Of a stretch of 64,000 nt of DNA, positions 31,911 through 40,895 are shown piece by piece. The stretch lies in the NCBI RefSeq assembly GCF_900129375.1, contig NZ_FQVN01000007.1, positions 62,001 through 126,000 on the forward strand, in the 5' to 3' direction. The position numbers were made by a program, and so were the translations under genes. The stretch comes from Streptoalloteichus hindustanus. GTDB lineage: Bacteria; Actinomycetota; Actinomycetes; Mycobacteriales; Pseudonocardiaceae. The stretch's first letter is position 1. Each line of letters starts with the position of its first letter. The notes under the pieces were generated by a model. It had not been told where the DNA came from and made no database searches. It saw only the letters and a list, made by a program, of their open reading frames with translations.

Positions 31911-32792
31911 TTACCCCGCTACCGCCGGGCGCCGCACCGCCTTCGCGACGATGCCACCGGCGGCGGCCATTCCCGCCGCGTTCGGGTGGTACGGAGCCGC
32001 GGCGGACGTCGGAACGAGCCCCTCCAGCCACTTCTCCCCCGCCGGCGCGCAGGCGCCGTGCTTGGCGGAGGGCGTGCGGATGTCCACGTAGCGGCTGCCG
32101 TGGCGTCGGGCCTGGTCGGCGAGCATGGCGTGCAACCGGTCGAAGGCGGCCTGGATGTAGTCGGCGTCCTCCGACCAGACCGGGTCGCGCGGCCAGCACC
32201 CGCCCGGCTGGAAGTAGGTCAGGTAACCGACCACCGCCACCTGCGCCCTCGGCGAGCGGCGGTGGATCTCCTCCAGAGCGGCGCCCAGCTTGGGGGCGGT
32301 CGCGGCGATCCGCTCGGCCAGGACGTCACGACCGTTCTGGCCGAAGAGGTCCCTGCAGGACGGTCCGACGCCGTCGGGGGTGAGCCGGATGCAGGACAAC
32401 ACCAGCGGTCCGAGGCCGATGTCGTTGGCCCCGATCGCGATCGTGACCAGGTCCGTGTTCGCCCTGAGGGCGTCGTACTGGGGCGGCACGAACCCGAACT
32501 GGCGTCCCGCGAGGTGGTCGGTGGTCGCACCGCTGCAACTGACGTCGGTGAGCCTGGCCCCGAGTCGGGTGGCGAGCACGTGCGGCCAGTTCCGGTCCGA
32601 CCGCAGGCAGGCCAGGTCGATCTGCTGGGGGATCAGCGGTCCGGCGGCGGACGAGTCGCCCAGCGCCACGTAGTTGAGGGCCCTGTCCTCGGCGGCGGAC
32701 GCCGGCGACACCAGGCACGACAACGCGGTCACGACGCCGAGGCCGACGGCGGCGGCGCGCAGCCGACGAGCGAGGAATAGACGAATACCCAC
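31911..32792 (-). CDS. secreted SGNH/GDSL-family esterase
   Basis: A 293-residue secreted hydrolase. After GTG 32792 (GGAGATC upstream) comes a signal peptide (RAAAVGLGVVTALSCLV, cleavage near ASA-AE). Block I is ALGDSSAAGP (nucleophile Ser in GDS), block III is AIGANDIG (oxyanion Asn), and block V is YHPNAAG, where the His completes the triad with a nearby acidic residue. Six cysteines match the three disulfides of Streptomyces extracellular esterases. It would cleave short-chain esters or lipids. The GDSS in place of the usual GDSY/L is a minor variation. Confidence 0.87.
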   Translation of the reverse strand: MGIRLFLARRLRAAAVGLGVVTALSCLVSPASAAEDRALNYVALGDSSAAGPLIPQQIDLACLRSDRNWPHVLATRLGARLTDVSCSGATTDHLAGRQFGFVPPQYDALRANTDLVTIAIGANDIGLGPLVLSCIRLTPDGVGPSCRDLFGQNGRDVLAERIAATAPKLGAALEEIHRRSPRAQVAVVGYLTYFQPGGCWPRDPVWSEDADYIQAAFDRLHAMLADQARRHGSRYVDIRTPSAKHGACAPAGEKWLEGLVPTSAAAPYHPNAAGMAAAGGIVAKAVRRPAVAG

Positions 32793-33340
32793 GCGATCTC
32801 CGTTTCCCGCGAGTTGATGATCAACGACAGTCTGCTGCACCGCCGGGCGGCAGCTTCCCGGAACATCCCCCACGATTCACGGCCGTCGGGTGGCGGAGGC
32901 CAGGGGGACACGCGTCCCCCGCCTCCGGCGCCTCCCCGGCGGATCGTCGTGATCCACCGGTCCACGACGCGGACGACGTCCGTCGGCGACCGGGACGCGC
33001 CGGGACGATGGCTGGTCCCAGGTGGGGCAACGGCTGGCCGGCTTTCGGTTTCCCATCACCCGATGGCCCGCACGGCTGCCCCGGCGAACGACTCCCGGCC
33101 GTGGGCCGCGGCCTCGCGCGCCGGTGCCAGGTCGGAACCACCTCACCACCGCGCCCCGCCCTCCCCCGCACCGCGGACTCGAACCACAGCGGAGGCGATC
33201 GTCCCTGAAGCCGGAACCGTTCTCCCGGACCGGCACGCGATCGGCCCACGCGGCAACACGACCAGGCGAGGATCGCGCCCACGACCACCACGCGCGTCGC
33301 CGTCGCCGGACGCGAACCCACCACGCCGGCGACGTTCCGG
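32793..33340. other. intergenic region between SGNH esterase and SDR
   Basis: No gene is supported in these 548 bases on either strand, although long frames are open because of base composition. A GTTGA-TGA-TCAAC dyad at 32813-32825 lies just upstream of the esterase start and may be a control site. Confidence 0.4.
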
Positions 33341-34216
33341 TCAGGAGGTGCCGAACAGTCGCCGTTCGAGCCGGGCGATCAGTGCGGGATACAGACTCGG
33401 GGCCAGTCGGACGAGCAGGTCCGCGATCCTGGCGTCGGCGCCGACGAGGACGCGGGGCCGGCCCTCCTCCACACCGTCGACGATGACGCGCGCGGCCCGC
33501 TCGGCCGGCATCCGCAACAGTCTCTCGTTGTAGGTGCGGACCCGCCTGCGGGCCTCCTCCGTGACGGCGGTGCCGTGCCGCTCCGCGTGGTCGAGCGCGG
33601 CGGACGCGATGTTGGTCCGCACCCCGCCGGGGTGGACCACCGTCACCCGGACCGGGTGGCCGGCGAGTGCCATCTCGGCGCGCAGGGTCTCGGTGAACCC
33701 CCGCACGGCGAACTTCGCGGCGCAGTAGTCGCTGAGCGCGGGTTGTCCCATGATGCCGTTGAGGCTGGAGATGGTCACCACGTGCCCGGCACCGGAGGCG
33801 ATCAGGTGGGGCAGGAACGCCGTCGCGGTGTGGATGACGCCGAAGAGGTTGACGGCGAGGGTCCGGTCGTAGGCCGCCCAGTCGGCGTCGAGCACGGAAC
33901 GGCCGCCGCCGGCGACACCGGCGTTGCAGTAGATCTGGTGCACCACACCGAAGTGCTCGGCCACTCGGGTCGCGTAGGCCCGCACGGCCGCACGGTCGCT
34001 GACGTCGAGACGGGCGGCGTGCGCGTCGACCCCGAGCGCCCTGAGCCTGTCGGCGGTCTCGGCCAGACCGGGGTCGTTGACGTCGGAGACCGCGAGACGT
34101 GCGCCGCGCCGGGCGAGGGCGAAGGCGAGCTGCCGGCCGATGCCGGAGCCCGCGCCGGTGATGACGGCGACCTTGTCGACGGCCCTGTCGGCGGCTCTGC
34201 CACGGACGCGGCTCAT
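33341..34216 (-). CDS. short-chain dehydrogenase coupled to the BVMO fusion
   Basis: A 291-residue SDR: ITGAGSGIGRQLAFALARRG (quoted as ITGAGSGIGRQLAFA), CNAGVAGGG, TISSLNGIMG (Ser), YCAAKFAV (Tyr and Lys) and HPGGVRTNI. The C-terminal extension (VLVGADARIADLLVRLAPSLYP) is typical of actinobacterial SDRs that act on lipids or alcohols near membranes. Its ATG overlaps the stop of the monooxygenase-hydrolase gene by four bases (ATGA), so both are translated together. A logical role is alcohol/ketone interconversion that feeds the Baeyer-Villiger step. Confidence 0.88.
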   Translation of the reverse strand: MSRVRGRAADRAVDKVAVITGAGSGIGRQLAFALARRGARLAVSDVNDPGLAETADRLRALGVDAHAARLDVSDRAAVRAYATRVAEHFGVVHQIYCNAGVAGGGRSVLDADWAAYDRTLAVNLFGVIHTATAFLPHLIASGAGHVVTISSLNGIMGQPALSDYCAAKFAVRGFTETLRAEMALAGHPVRVTVVHPGGVRTNIASAALDHAERHGTAVTEEARRRVRTYNERLLRMPAERAARVIVDGVEEGRPRVLVGADARIADLLVRLAPSLYPALIARLERRLFGTS

Positions 34217-36639
34217 GCGGGTCCTCCCGCCCGCGCGACCTGAGCGTCCACAGTGGACACCGCAGTCGGGTCGCTGGCGCGGGCGAGATCACTGATCAGA
34301 TCGACGAGCCGGTCGAGCACCCCGGGCGCGAGGTGATGCGCCATCCCGGCGATCTCGACGTGCCGAGCGCCCGGGATCGCCTCGGCCGTGGCCCGGCCGC
34401 CGCTGGGGTGCACCACGCGGTCGGTGTCGCCGTGGACGACGAGCGTGGGGGCGGTGATGCGGCGCAGCTCCGCGGTGCGGTCGCCGGAGGCCTGCACGGC
34501 GCCGATCTGGCGGGCGACAGCCCCTCGGGTCCGTGCCTCGCCGCCCCGGTGCCACGCGGCCGCGGCCCAGGCCCGCTCCAGGGCGTGGTCGGGAGGGAAG
34601 GTGGCCGAGGCGATGTGGGCGAGCAGCGCCAGGTGGCGTTCCACCGCCTTCTCGCGGGTGGCGGCCGGACGCCGGGCCAGGCGCGCGATCGTGGACACCG
34701 CCGGCTGCCCGACCCCGCGCGCCCCGGTGGTCGAGAAGATCGAGGTGAGGGAGGCGACCCGCCCCGGGTGCCGCGCCGCGAGCGTCTGCGCGATCATGCC
34801 GCCCATCGACACCCCGACCACGTGCGCGCGGTCGATCCCGAGGTGGTCGAGCAGTCCGTGGGCGTCGGCGGCCATGTCGCCGAGGTCGTAGGCGTCCGGC
34901 CGGGGCCGGGCCAGCAGTTGCCGGAGCAGGGACGGCGGCGGGGTCGGGATTTGGCTGGACCGGCCCGCGTCCCGGTTGTCGAACCGGATCACGCGGAAGC
35001 CGTTGTCCACAAGGCCGTCGACCAGACGTCTCGGCCAGGCGGTGAGGTCCCGCCCCAGCCCGGAGACGAGCAGCAGCGGGACGCCGTCGGCGGGCCCGTC
35101 GGTCCGGTAGCAGATCCTGGGCCCGGCCGGCAGGTCGACGAACCGGTCGTCGGTGGCGCGGGGGGCGGTGGCCCGGGTGAAGCGCAGCTCCGGGTCGGCC
35201 AGGTCGTCGGCGCGCAGCAGCCGGACGTCGGAGTGGTAGCTCATCGAGGTCAGCCACGGCATGCGGTCGCCCTGCCGGGGCAGCTTGTGCACGACGCGCT
35301 GGACGTAGCCGGCGGCGAAGTCGAGGAACGGGCGGGTCGGCATCGCCGGGTCGCTCACCTCGGGACGGCAGGTGTCGTGGCCGTGGGCGTCCATGTGGGC
35401 CACCAACCGGCAGAAGTGCTCGCAGAGCAGGCCGATCTTCAGCGTCCACGACGAGTTGGTGTAGCCGATCGCGTAGGCGAAGTTCGGCACCCCGGACAGC
35501 ATCATTCCCTTGTACGACACGCGATCGGGCAGGTGCACCGGGTCGCCGTCGACGGTGAGGGCGATGTCGCCGAAGACCCGCACGTTCAGGCCGGTGGCCG
35601 TGACGACGACGTCGGCCCCGATCTCACGGCCGGACTCCAGCAGGACGCCGTTCTCGGTGAACTTGCTGATCCGGTCGGTGACGACCGAGGCCCTGCCGCC
35701 GCGCACGGCGCGGAACAGGTCCCCGTCCGGCACCGCGCACAACCGCTGGTCCCAGGGGTTGTAGGGCGGGTTGAAGTGCTCGTCGACCGGATAGCCCTCG
35801 GGCAACAGCCTGGCGTTGACCCACCGGATGAGCCGGCGGGCCGCCACCGGGTGCCGCTGGCAGAACCACCAGATCACGCGCTGCTGGGCGATGTTCTTGC
35901 GCCGGGTGAGGGCGTAGCCGCGCCGGTCCCCCAGGAGCGCCTTGAGGGCGTTGGCGATCACGTCCTTCTTCGGCACCGGAAGGATGTAGGTCGGCGTCCG
36001 CTGGAGCATCGTGACGTGCTCGGCGGTGTCGGCCATCGCCGGCACGAGGGTGACCGCCGTCGCGCCGCTGCCGATGACGAGGACGCGTTTGCCCGCGTAG
36101 TCGAGATCCTCCGGCCAGTGCTGCGGGTGGATGATCGGGCCGCGGAAGCGCTCGCGGCCCTCGAAGCGCGGGGTGAAACCCTCGTCGTAGCGGTAGTAAC
36201 CGCTGGCGCAGAACAGCCAGGAGGCGGTCATCCGCACGTGCTCGCCGGTGTCGGTGCGTTCGACGTCGACGGTCCACCGCGCCTCGCGCGAGGACCACGA
36301 CGCGCGAATGACCTTGTGGTGGTAGCGGATCCGGTCGTCGAGACCGTTCTCGGCCACCGTTTCCCGCAGGTAGGCCAGAATCCGGGGTGCGGAGGCGATC
36401 GACTCCTCGTCCCGCCACGGCTTGAACTCGTAGCCGAAGGTGTGCAGGTCGGAGTCCGACCGGATTCCCGGGTAGCGGAACAGGTCCCACGTGCCGCCGC
36501 ACGCGGCCCTGGCCTCCAGGATCGCGAAACTCCTGGACGGCAACTCGGATCTCAGGTAACGGCCGGCGCCGATACCGGAGATGCCGGCGCCGACGACCAG
36601 GACGTCGAGGTGCTCGACGGGTGTCTGGTTGCTGGCCAT
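34213..36639 (-). CDS. Baeyer-Villiger monooxygenase fused to alpha/beta hydrolase
   Basis: An 808-residue two-enzyme fusion. Residues 1-490 are a class B flavin monooxygenase of the EthA-like BVMO group: FAD motif GAGISGIG (17-24), the BVMO fingerprint F165-R-G-P-I-I-H171-P-Q-H-W175-P176 and the NADPH motif GSGATA (190-195). Residues about 497-790 are an alpha/beta hydrolase with GVSMGG (Ser611), an acid in HGDTDR (738-740) and His in GMAHHLAPG (768). The first half would turn a ketone into an ester with O2 and NADPH, and the second could cut that ester. EthA-type BVMOs normally end near residue 490. The gene is coupled to an SDR and divergent from a PucR-type regulator. Confidence 0.88.
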   Translation of the reverse strand: MASNQTPVEHLDVLVVGAGISGIGAGRYLRSELPSRSFAILEARAACGGTWDLFRYPGIRSDSDLHTFGYEFKPWRDEESIASAPRILAYLRETVAENGLDDRIRYHHKVIRASWSSREARWTVDVERTDTGEHVRMTASWLFCASGYYRYDEGFTPRFEGRERFRGPIIHPQHWPEDLDYAGKRVLVIGSGATAVTLVPAMADTAEHVTMLQRTPTYILPVPKKDVIANALKALLGDRRGYALTRRKNIAQQRVIWWFCQRHPVAARRLIRWVNARLLPEGYPVDEHFNPPYNPWDQRLCAVPDGDLFRAVRGGRASVVTDRISKFTENGVLLESGREIGADVVVTATGLNVRVFGDIALTVDGDPVHLPDRVSYKGMMLSGVPNFAYAIGYTNSSWTLKIGLLCEHFCRLVAHMDAHGHDTCRPEVSDPAMPTRPFLDFAAGYVQRVVHKLPRQGDRMPWLTSMSYHSDVRLLRADDLADPELRFTRATAPRATDDRFVDLPAGPRICYRTDGPADGVPLLLVSGLGRDLTAWPRRLVDGLVDNGFRVIRFDNRDAGRSSQIPTPPPSLLRQLLARPRPDAYDLGDMAADAHGLLDHLGIDRAHVVGVSMGGMIAQTLAARHPGRVASLTSIFSTTGARGVGQPAVSTIARLARRPAATREKAVERHLALLAHIASATFPPDHALERAWAAAAWHRGGEARTRGAVARQIGAVQASGDRTAELRRITAPTLVVHGDTDRVVHPSGGRATAEAIPGARHVEIAGMAHHLAPGVLDRLVDLISDLARASDPTAVSTVDAQVARAGGPA
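34247..34257. repeat. iterated palindrome TCCACWGTGGA, copy 6
   Basis: The copy lies within the extreme C-terminus of the monooxygenase-hydrolase gene, read as Ser-Thr-Val-Asp. Confidence 0.85.
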
Positions 36640-36681
36640 GCGCGCTCCCGTGGACCCGTGGGGTGTGGCATGGCCAGCATC

Positions 36682-36697
36682 CGGGGTCCGGACCCCG
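36682..36697. promoter_or_regulatory. perfect 16-bp palindrome CGGGGTCCGGACCCCG
   Basis: It is placed between the divergent BVMO-fusion and PucR-type regulator genes, about 45 bp from the former. A probable operator; a CATCATGATG palindrome also lies nearby at the regulator start. Confidence 0.6.
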
Positions 36698-36722
36698 TTG
36701 CGCGATCACGATGTGCACCATC

Positions 36723-37979
36723 ATGATGCGAGACATGGTGCGGAATGCTGCGAGCCCGGTCCGGTGGCCCGATCTGTCGCCCCGGGTCCGCGAGCTGTTC
36801 CGGCGCGCTGCCGAGATCGCGCTCAACCCGTCCGCCGAGTGGATCGAGCGACTGCACGCGGCGGCACTGGGCGGGGAGCGGATGCGCGCGGTCACCGAGG
36901 ACCCGGTGCTGGAGGCGGCGACCAGGCGGGCCAACCTCGCCAACCTGTTGCACTGGGCCGCGGCCAACGTCCACAACCCCGGTCGCCGGGTGCCGGCGAA
37001 CGTGAGCAACGAGGTGCTGGAGGCGGCCCGCGACCTGGTGCGCCGGGGCCTCGACGAGAGCGGGTTGGACGCCTACCGCACCGCGCAGAGCGTCGCGTGG
37101 CGGCGGTGGATGGAGATCTGCTTCGACCTGACCAGGGACCCCGCGGAGCTGCACGCGCTCCTGGACGTGTCCGCGCTGTCCATCGCCACGTTCGTCGAGG
37201 ACACCATCAACGCCGTGTCCGAGCGGATGCGCGACGAACGCGCCGAGCTCAGGCGGGGCACCCACGCCGAACGGCGGGCCGTGGTCACGTTGCTGCTGGA
37301 GGGCGCCCCCATCTCCCGCGCCCGCGCCGAGGCGCAGCTCGGCTACGGCCTGACCGGCCCGCACACCGCCCTCATCCTCTGGAGCACCGCGACCACGGCG
37401 TCCGACCAGCTCGGGGCCGCCGCCGACGCGGTGATGCGGGCGAGCGGCGCCGCCCACCGCCTCACCGTCGTGGCCAGCGCCGCGTCCCTGTGGGTGTGGC
37501 TCCCCGTCGGCACGGCCCCGGGCGTCGACGAGCTCACCGACGCGCTCGCCGCCCTCCCCGACATCCGGGTCGCCCTGGGCCGGCCCGGCCCGAACGTCGA
37601 GGGCTTCCGCCGCAGCCACCTCGACGCCGCCGCCACCCAGCGGATGCTCACCCGACTCACCTCCCCGCGTCAGGTCGCCCGCTACGAGGACGTCCAGCTC
37701 GTCGCGCTCCTCACCGCCGAACCCTCCCAGGCCGACGAGTTCCTGACCGCCACGCTCGGCGACCTGTGCCACGCCGACCCCGACACCCAGGAAACCGTGG
37801 CGACCTACGTGCGCGAGCAGTGCAACACCACCCGCACCGCCGAACGGCTCTACACCCACCGCAACACCGTTCTCCGCCGCCTGGCCCGCGCCGACGAGCT
37901 GCTCCCACGCCCGCTCGCCGAGAACGTGGTCGACGTCGCGGCCGCCCTGGAAGTCCTGCGGTGGCGCGGAATGCGGTGA
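36723..37979 (+). CDS. PucR/CdaR-type transcriptional regulator
   Basis: A regulator of about 418 residues. The N-terminal half is helical and unrecognised (PRVRELFRRAAEIAL, AYRTAQSVAWRRWMEICFDL). The middle resembles the GGDEF-like domain of PucR/CdaR proteins. The C-terminus is the PucR HTH: TLGDLCHADPDTQETV, TRTAERLYTHRNTVLRRLARAD. Such regulators often activate catabolic operons in response to substrate. The start is uncertain among ATGs 36711, 36723 and 36735, because no clear ribosome-binding site is seen. It is divergent from the BVMO-hydrolase/SDR operon, its likely target. Confidence 0.82.
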   Translation: MMRDMVRNAASPVRWPDLSPRVRELFRRAAEIALNPSAEWIERLHAAALGGERMRAVTEDPVLEAATRRANLANLLHWAAANVHNPGRRVPANVSNEVLEAARDLVRRGLDESGLDAYRTAQSVAWRRWMEICFDLTRDPAELHALLDVSALSIATFVEDTINAVSERMRDERAELRRGTHAERRAVVTLLLEGAPISRARAEAQLGYGLTGPHTALILWSTATTASDQLGAAADAVMRASGAAHRLTVVASAASLWVWLPVGTAPGVDELTDALAALPDIRVALGRPGPNVEGFRRSHLDAAATQRMLTRLTSPRQVARYEDVQLVALLTAEPSQADEFLTATLGDLCHADPDTQETVATYVREQCNTTRTAERLYTHRNTVLRRLARADELLPRPLAENVVDVAAALEVLRWRGMR

Positions 37980-38095
37980 GAGATCAGCTGAGATCGAGCT
38001 GGTGCGCCGGCTTTGCTCGTGCGCGGGATGTCCCGAGACATGATGCTCGTTCCGCGAGGAGATCCCAGGGCAAACGCCGCGCCGCCCCCAGATCG

Positions 38096-38106
38096 TCCAC
38101 TGTGGA
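38096..38106. repeat. iterated palindrome TCCACWGTGGA, copy 7
   Basis: TCCACTGTGGA flanked by G and C, in the 207-bp gap between the PucR-type gene and the convergent RNA-repair gene. Confidence 0.85.
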
Positions 38107-38186
38107 CCCTGCATTCGATTCCGTGGATGGTTCGCGACAGTGACTCGACGCGGTGTTGGTGGCGCTGAGATGCGGGCCCGGCGGTC

Positions 38187-40895
38187 TCACCGGAGGGTCG
38201 GCACCGCGCCGCCGTCCACCCACTCGACGGTCACCCCGGGCAGGCCGGTGGCCCAGCCGCGCACGAGCTCGCGCAGCCGTGCCTGGTCAGGCGGTGTCCG
38301 ACCGAGGCCGATCGCGTAGCGCGCGAAGCCGTCACCGGTCACGGCCGGGCGGGGCCACGCGTGCGCGTCGCGCACTCCGGCGGCTTCCAATGCCGTGAGC
38401 AGCGCGCGCATCCGGCCGCGCACCCGCCCCGTGATCGCGTCGAGGTCGTCGCCCCGCACCTCCACCACGGCCCAGGCGGCGTGTCGGCGGTGCAGCGGTG
38501 GGGATGCCGCCCAGGGATCGCCGTCGTACTGGACGACTTCCCAGGCGTCGTACAGCTCCTGCGTCACCAGGTCCCGCATGCCCTCGCCGACCTGCTCGGT
38601 GCACAGCCGGAAGGGTGCGGACGGCGTCACGACCGACACCGCCGCCGGAGCGTCCACAGTGGACGAAAGAGTGACCTGGTCGCGCCAGTCCCACGCCGCC
38701 CACGTGCCGAAGAAGTGGGCCAGCAGATCGCGCCCGGCCAGCCGGGGCGCATCCACGACCGTCAACGCCGCCAGCACCGCCCACGCCAGACCCGGCAAAC
38801 CTCCGTGTGGCGCGGCGTCCAGCCCCCTCGCGCGAGCCCACGCCTTGACCCGCGACGCCAACCACGTGAACGCCTCCCGCCGAGCGCCCACGAACGTCAG
38901 GATTGCCTCGGCGTCGCTCACGGCGCTCAACGCCACCGCAGCCGTGGGCTCCAACTCCGCGCGCCGGCTCACGGCCTCGGTCGGATCGACCGCGCTGCCG
39001 ACCACGGCGAGGTCGACGTTCACTTCGCCGACCCGCAGGCGCAATCCGGGCACGCGCGCGCCTACCACGGGACGCACTCCTGTCGCCCCCGGCACCACGA
39101 CTCGGTCCAGTTCGACCTCGCCCGGCACCACGGCGACGAGGTCCAGGTCCGCGCCCGCCAGCGCGCACCCCATCCGCCGCGAGCCCACGACGTGCACGAC
39201 ACCGTCAGGAAAAGCCGACGACACCAGCTCGACCACCTCAGCGACGTTCTCGGCGGCGTCCTCGGCAGCACGCGGCTCCGTGCCCGGCGACGCGTGCCAC
39301 CGCACCTCCCCGCTGCCCAGAGCGATCGTGGCGCGCGGACGCATCGGCTCGTCTCCCCGACGCGACAACACCACCACCTCACCGACCTCGGCGGCGAAGG
39401 GGCCCAACCTGCCGGGGTCGACGGCGCGGCCCACCGTGAGGTGCGGTGTGAAGCTCCGGCCTCGGTCCTGGCAGCCCGGGAACCGCCGCGCCAGCGCGTT
39501 TCGCAACGCCGCCCACGGCTCGGGGCCATCCGCCGCCGGGTCGAGCCACACGGTGCCGTGGTCGAACGACCGCACCCCGTCCAACCGCGCGGTGAACGGG
39601 CGGAGCCCGGTGGCCTCCTCCGCCAGCAGCGCGACCGCGCGGTCGAACTCCGCCTCCGGCACGAACCCGAACAGCAGGTTGACGTGCGCGGGCCACCGGT
39701 CGAACGCCGGGTCGTGCCGTCGCCGGACTCCGTCGACCGCGTCGGTGACCTCCGTCGGGGGCAACCACGCCACGGCGGTGCGGCTGGTTGGCGGCACGTC
39801 GAGCACCGTGCCCGACGTCGCCTCCCGCAGCTCGACGTCGACCTCCACGCCGTAGTGGTCCGACACGAGCGCCGACGTGCCACGCAGCACCGCCCGCTGC
39901 GGTCGCAATTCGTTGCCGCGCAGGAACACCCGGTCCAGCCGCGCGGCCTGGCCGGACAGCGACGAGATCGCCGCCAGCGGGTTCGTCCTGGGGTCGAACG
40001 TCGGCGTGTCGTCCGCCGGGCCGTGAACCTCCGTCCAGGCGTCCCGCACGCCGAGCGTCCGGCCGGGCAGGTCGGTGCCGTCGTTGAAGTCGCCGAGCAG
40101 GACCAGTGGACAGTCCACATCGGACAGTCCTTCGGCGAGGTCGGCCAGCTCAGCCGATCGGCGCGCCCCGCGTTCGGTGTGGTCGCTGGTCAGGTGCGTG
40201 CACGACACCATCACCGGCCCGGTCGCGGTCTCCACCACCAACGCGGTGACCGCCTTGTGCGGCCCGAACGCGTGTCGACCCGCCTCCAGCACGGGAACTC
40301 GGCTGAGCAGCAGCAGACCGCAGTCGTCCACCTCACGCCCGGACGGGTGGGCGTCGACCGCGTAGCGCTCCCGCACCCACGGCTCGGCCAGCAGCATCGC
40401 CAGCAGATCGCGTTCGACCTCCTGCAACGCGATCACGTCCGCGTCGGCGCGCGCCAGGTCCGCCAGGAGCAGCGGGCGGCGGCTGGCGGTGTCGATCCGG
40501 TCGCGGTCATACCGGTCCCACAAGGTGTTCCACGTCAGCACCCGCAGGCGCTGCGGGGCGACCCCACCGGAACCGCCCGGACCCCAACCTGTGCCGTCCC
40601 ACGAGAAGTGTTGCGACTCCGTGAAGAACGGGGCGCGCAGCCGACGCGGCGCCCGCGCCCGCCCGGCTTCCGAGGAGTCGATCCGGTCCACACCCGTCGC
40701 CCGGTCCCAGACCAGCTCGCCGTCCGCCTCCACGAACAACACCCGGTGCCACGGCACGTCGCCGCCCGGGACGAACGACGGCAGCGGCACCCGCTTCGGC
40801 TCCGCCCCACGCACGGCGATCCCGAACACGAACCGGGCCGGGTCGAACCGGGAGTCCCAGCGCACCCGGTGGTAGATCTGCTCACTGGTGCGCAT
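38187..40895 (-). CDS. multidomain RNA-repair protein: DUF504/MJ1316, EEP, 2H and nucleotidyltransferase
   Basis: A 902-residue protein. Residues 1-75 are a DUF504/MJ1316-type domain ([34 protein letters not shown]), proposed to recognise RNA cyclic-phosphate ends. Residues about 115-355 are an EEP (DNase I-like) phosphatase/nuclease: WNTLWDRYD (Asn123), LQEVE (Glu159), GDFND (Asp269, Asn271), SDHYGV (Asp346, His347). Residues about 385-530 are a 2H phosphoesterase (HVNLLFGF, His404; HLTVGR, His485; the first motif is H-x-N). Residues about 550-830 are a poly(A)-polymerase-like nucleotidyltransferase ([17 protein letters not shown], Asp583/Asp585; VNVDLAVV, Asp628). The ATG shares a base with the ligase-kinase stop (TGATG). 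It is probably cytoplasmic, healing and tailing RNA 3' ends before ligation. Confidence 0.85.
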   Translation of the reverse strand: MRTSEQIYHRVRWDSRFDPARFVFGIAVRGAEPKRVPLPSFVPGGDVPWHRVLFVEADGELVWDRATGVDRIDSSEAGRARAPRRLRAPFFTESQHFSWDGTGWGPGGSGGVAPQRLRVLTWNTLWDRYDRDRIDTASRRPLLLADLARADADVIALQEVERDLLAMLLAEPWVRERYAVDAHPSGREVDDCGLLLLSRVPVLEAGRHAFGPHKAVTALVVETATGPVMVSCTHLTSDHTERGARRSAELADLAEGLSDVDCPLVLLGDFNDGTDLPGRTLGVRDAWTEVHGPADDTPTFDPRTNPLAAISSLSGQAARLDRVFLRGNELRPQRAVLRGTSALVSDHYGVEVDVELREATSGTVLDVPPTSRTAVAWLPPTEVTDAVDGVRRRHDPAFDRWPAHVNLLFGFVPEAEFDRAVALLAEEATGLRPFTARLDGVRSFDHGTVWLDPAADGPEPWAALRNALARRFPGCQDRGRSFTPHLTVGRAVDPGRLGPFAAEVGEVVVLSRRGDEPMRPRATIALGSGEVRWHASPGTEPRAAEDAAENVAEVVELVSSAFPDGVVHVVGSRRMGCALAGADLDLVAVVPGEVELDRVVVPGATGVRPVVGARVPGLRLRVGEVNVDLAVVGSAVDPTEAVSRRAELEPTAAVALSAVSDAEAILTFVGARREAFTWLASRVKAWARARGLDAAPHGGLPGLAWAVLAALTVVDAPRLAGRDLLAHFFGTWAAWDWRDQVTLSSTVDAPAAVSVVTPSAPFRLCTEQVGEGMRDLVTQELYDAWEVVQYDGDPWAASPPLHRRHAAWAVVEVRGDDLDAITGRVRGRMRALLTALEAAGVRDAHAWPRPAVTGDGFARYAIGLGRTPPDQARLRELVRGWATGLPGVTVEWVDGGAVPTLR
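38653..38663. repeat. iterated palindrome TCCACWGTGGA, copy 8
   Basis: The copy is inside the RNA-repair gene, read as Ser-Thr-Val-Asp in SSTVDAPAA. Confidence 0.85.

Noticed and set aside
32814-33533. Plus-strand frame of 239 codons between the esterase and SDR genes
   Set aside because: Composition is Arg/Pro/Ser-rich with no domain, and it runs into the antisense of the SDR gene.
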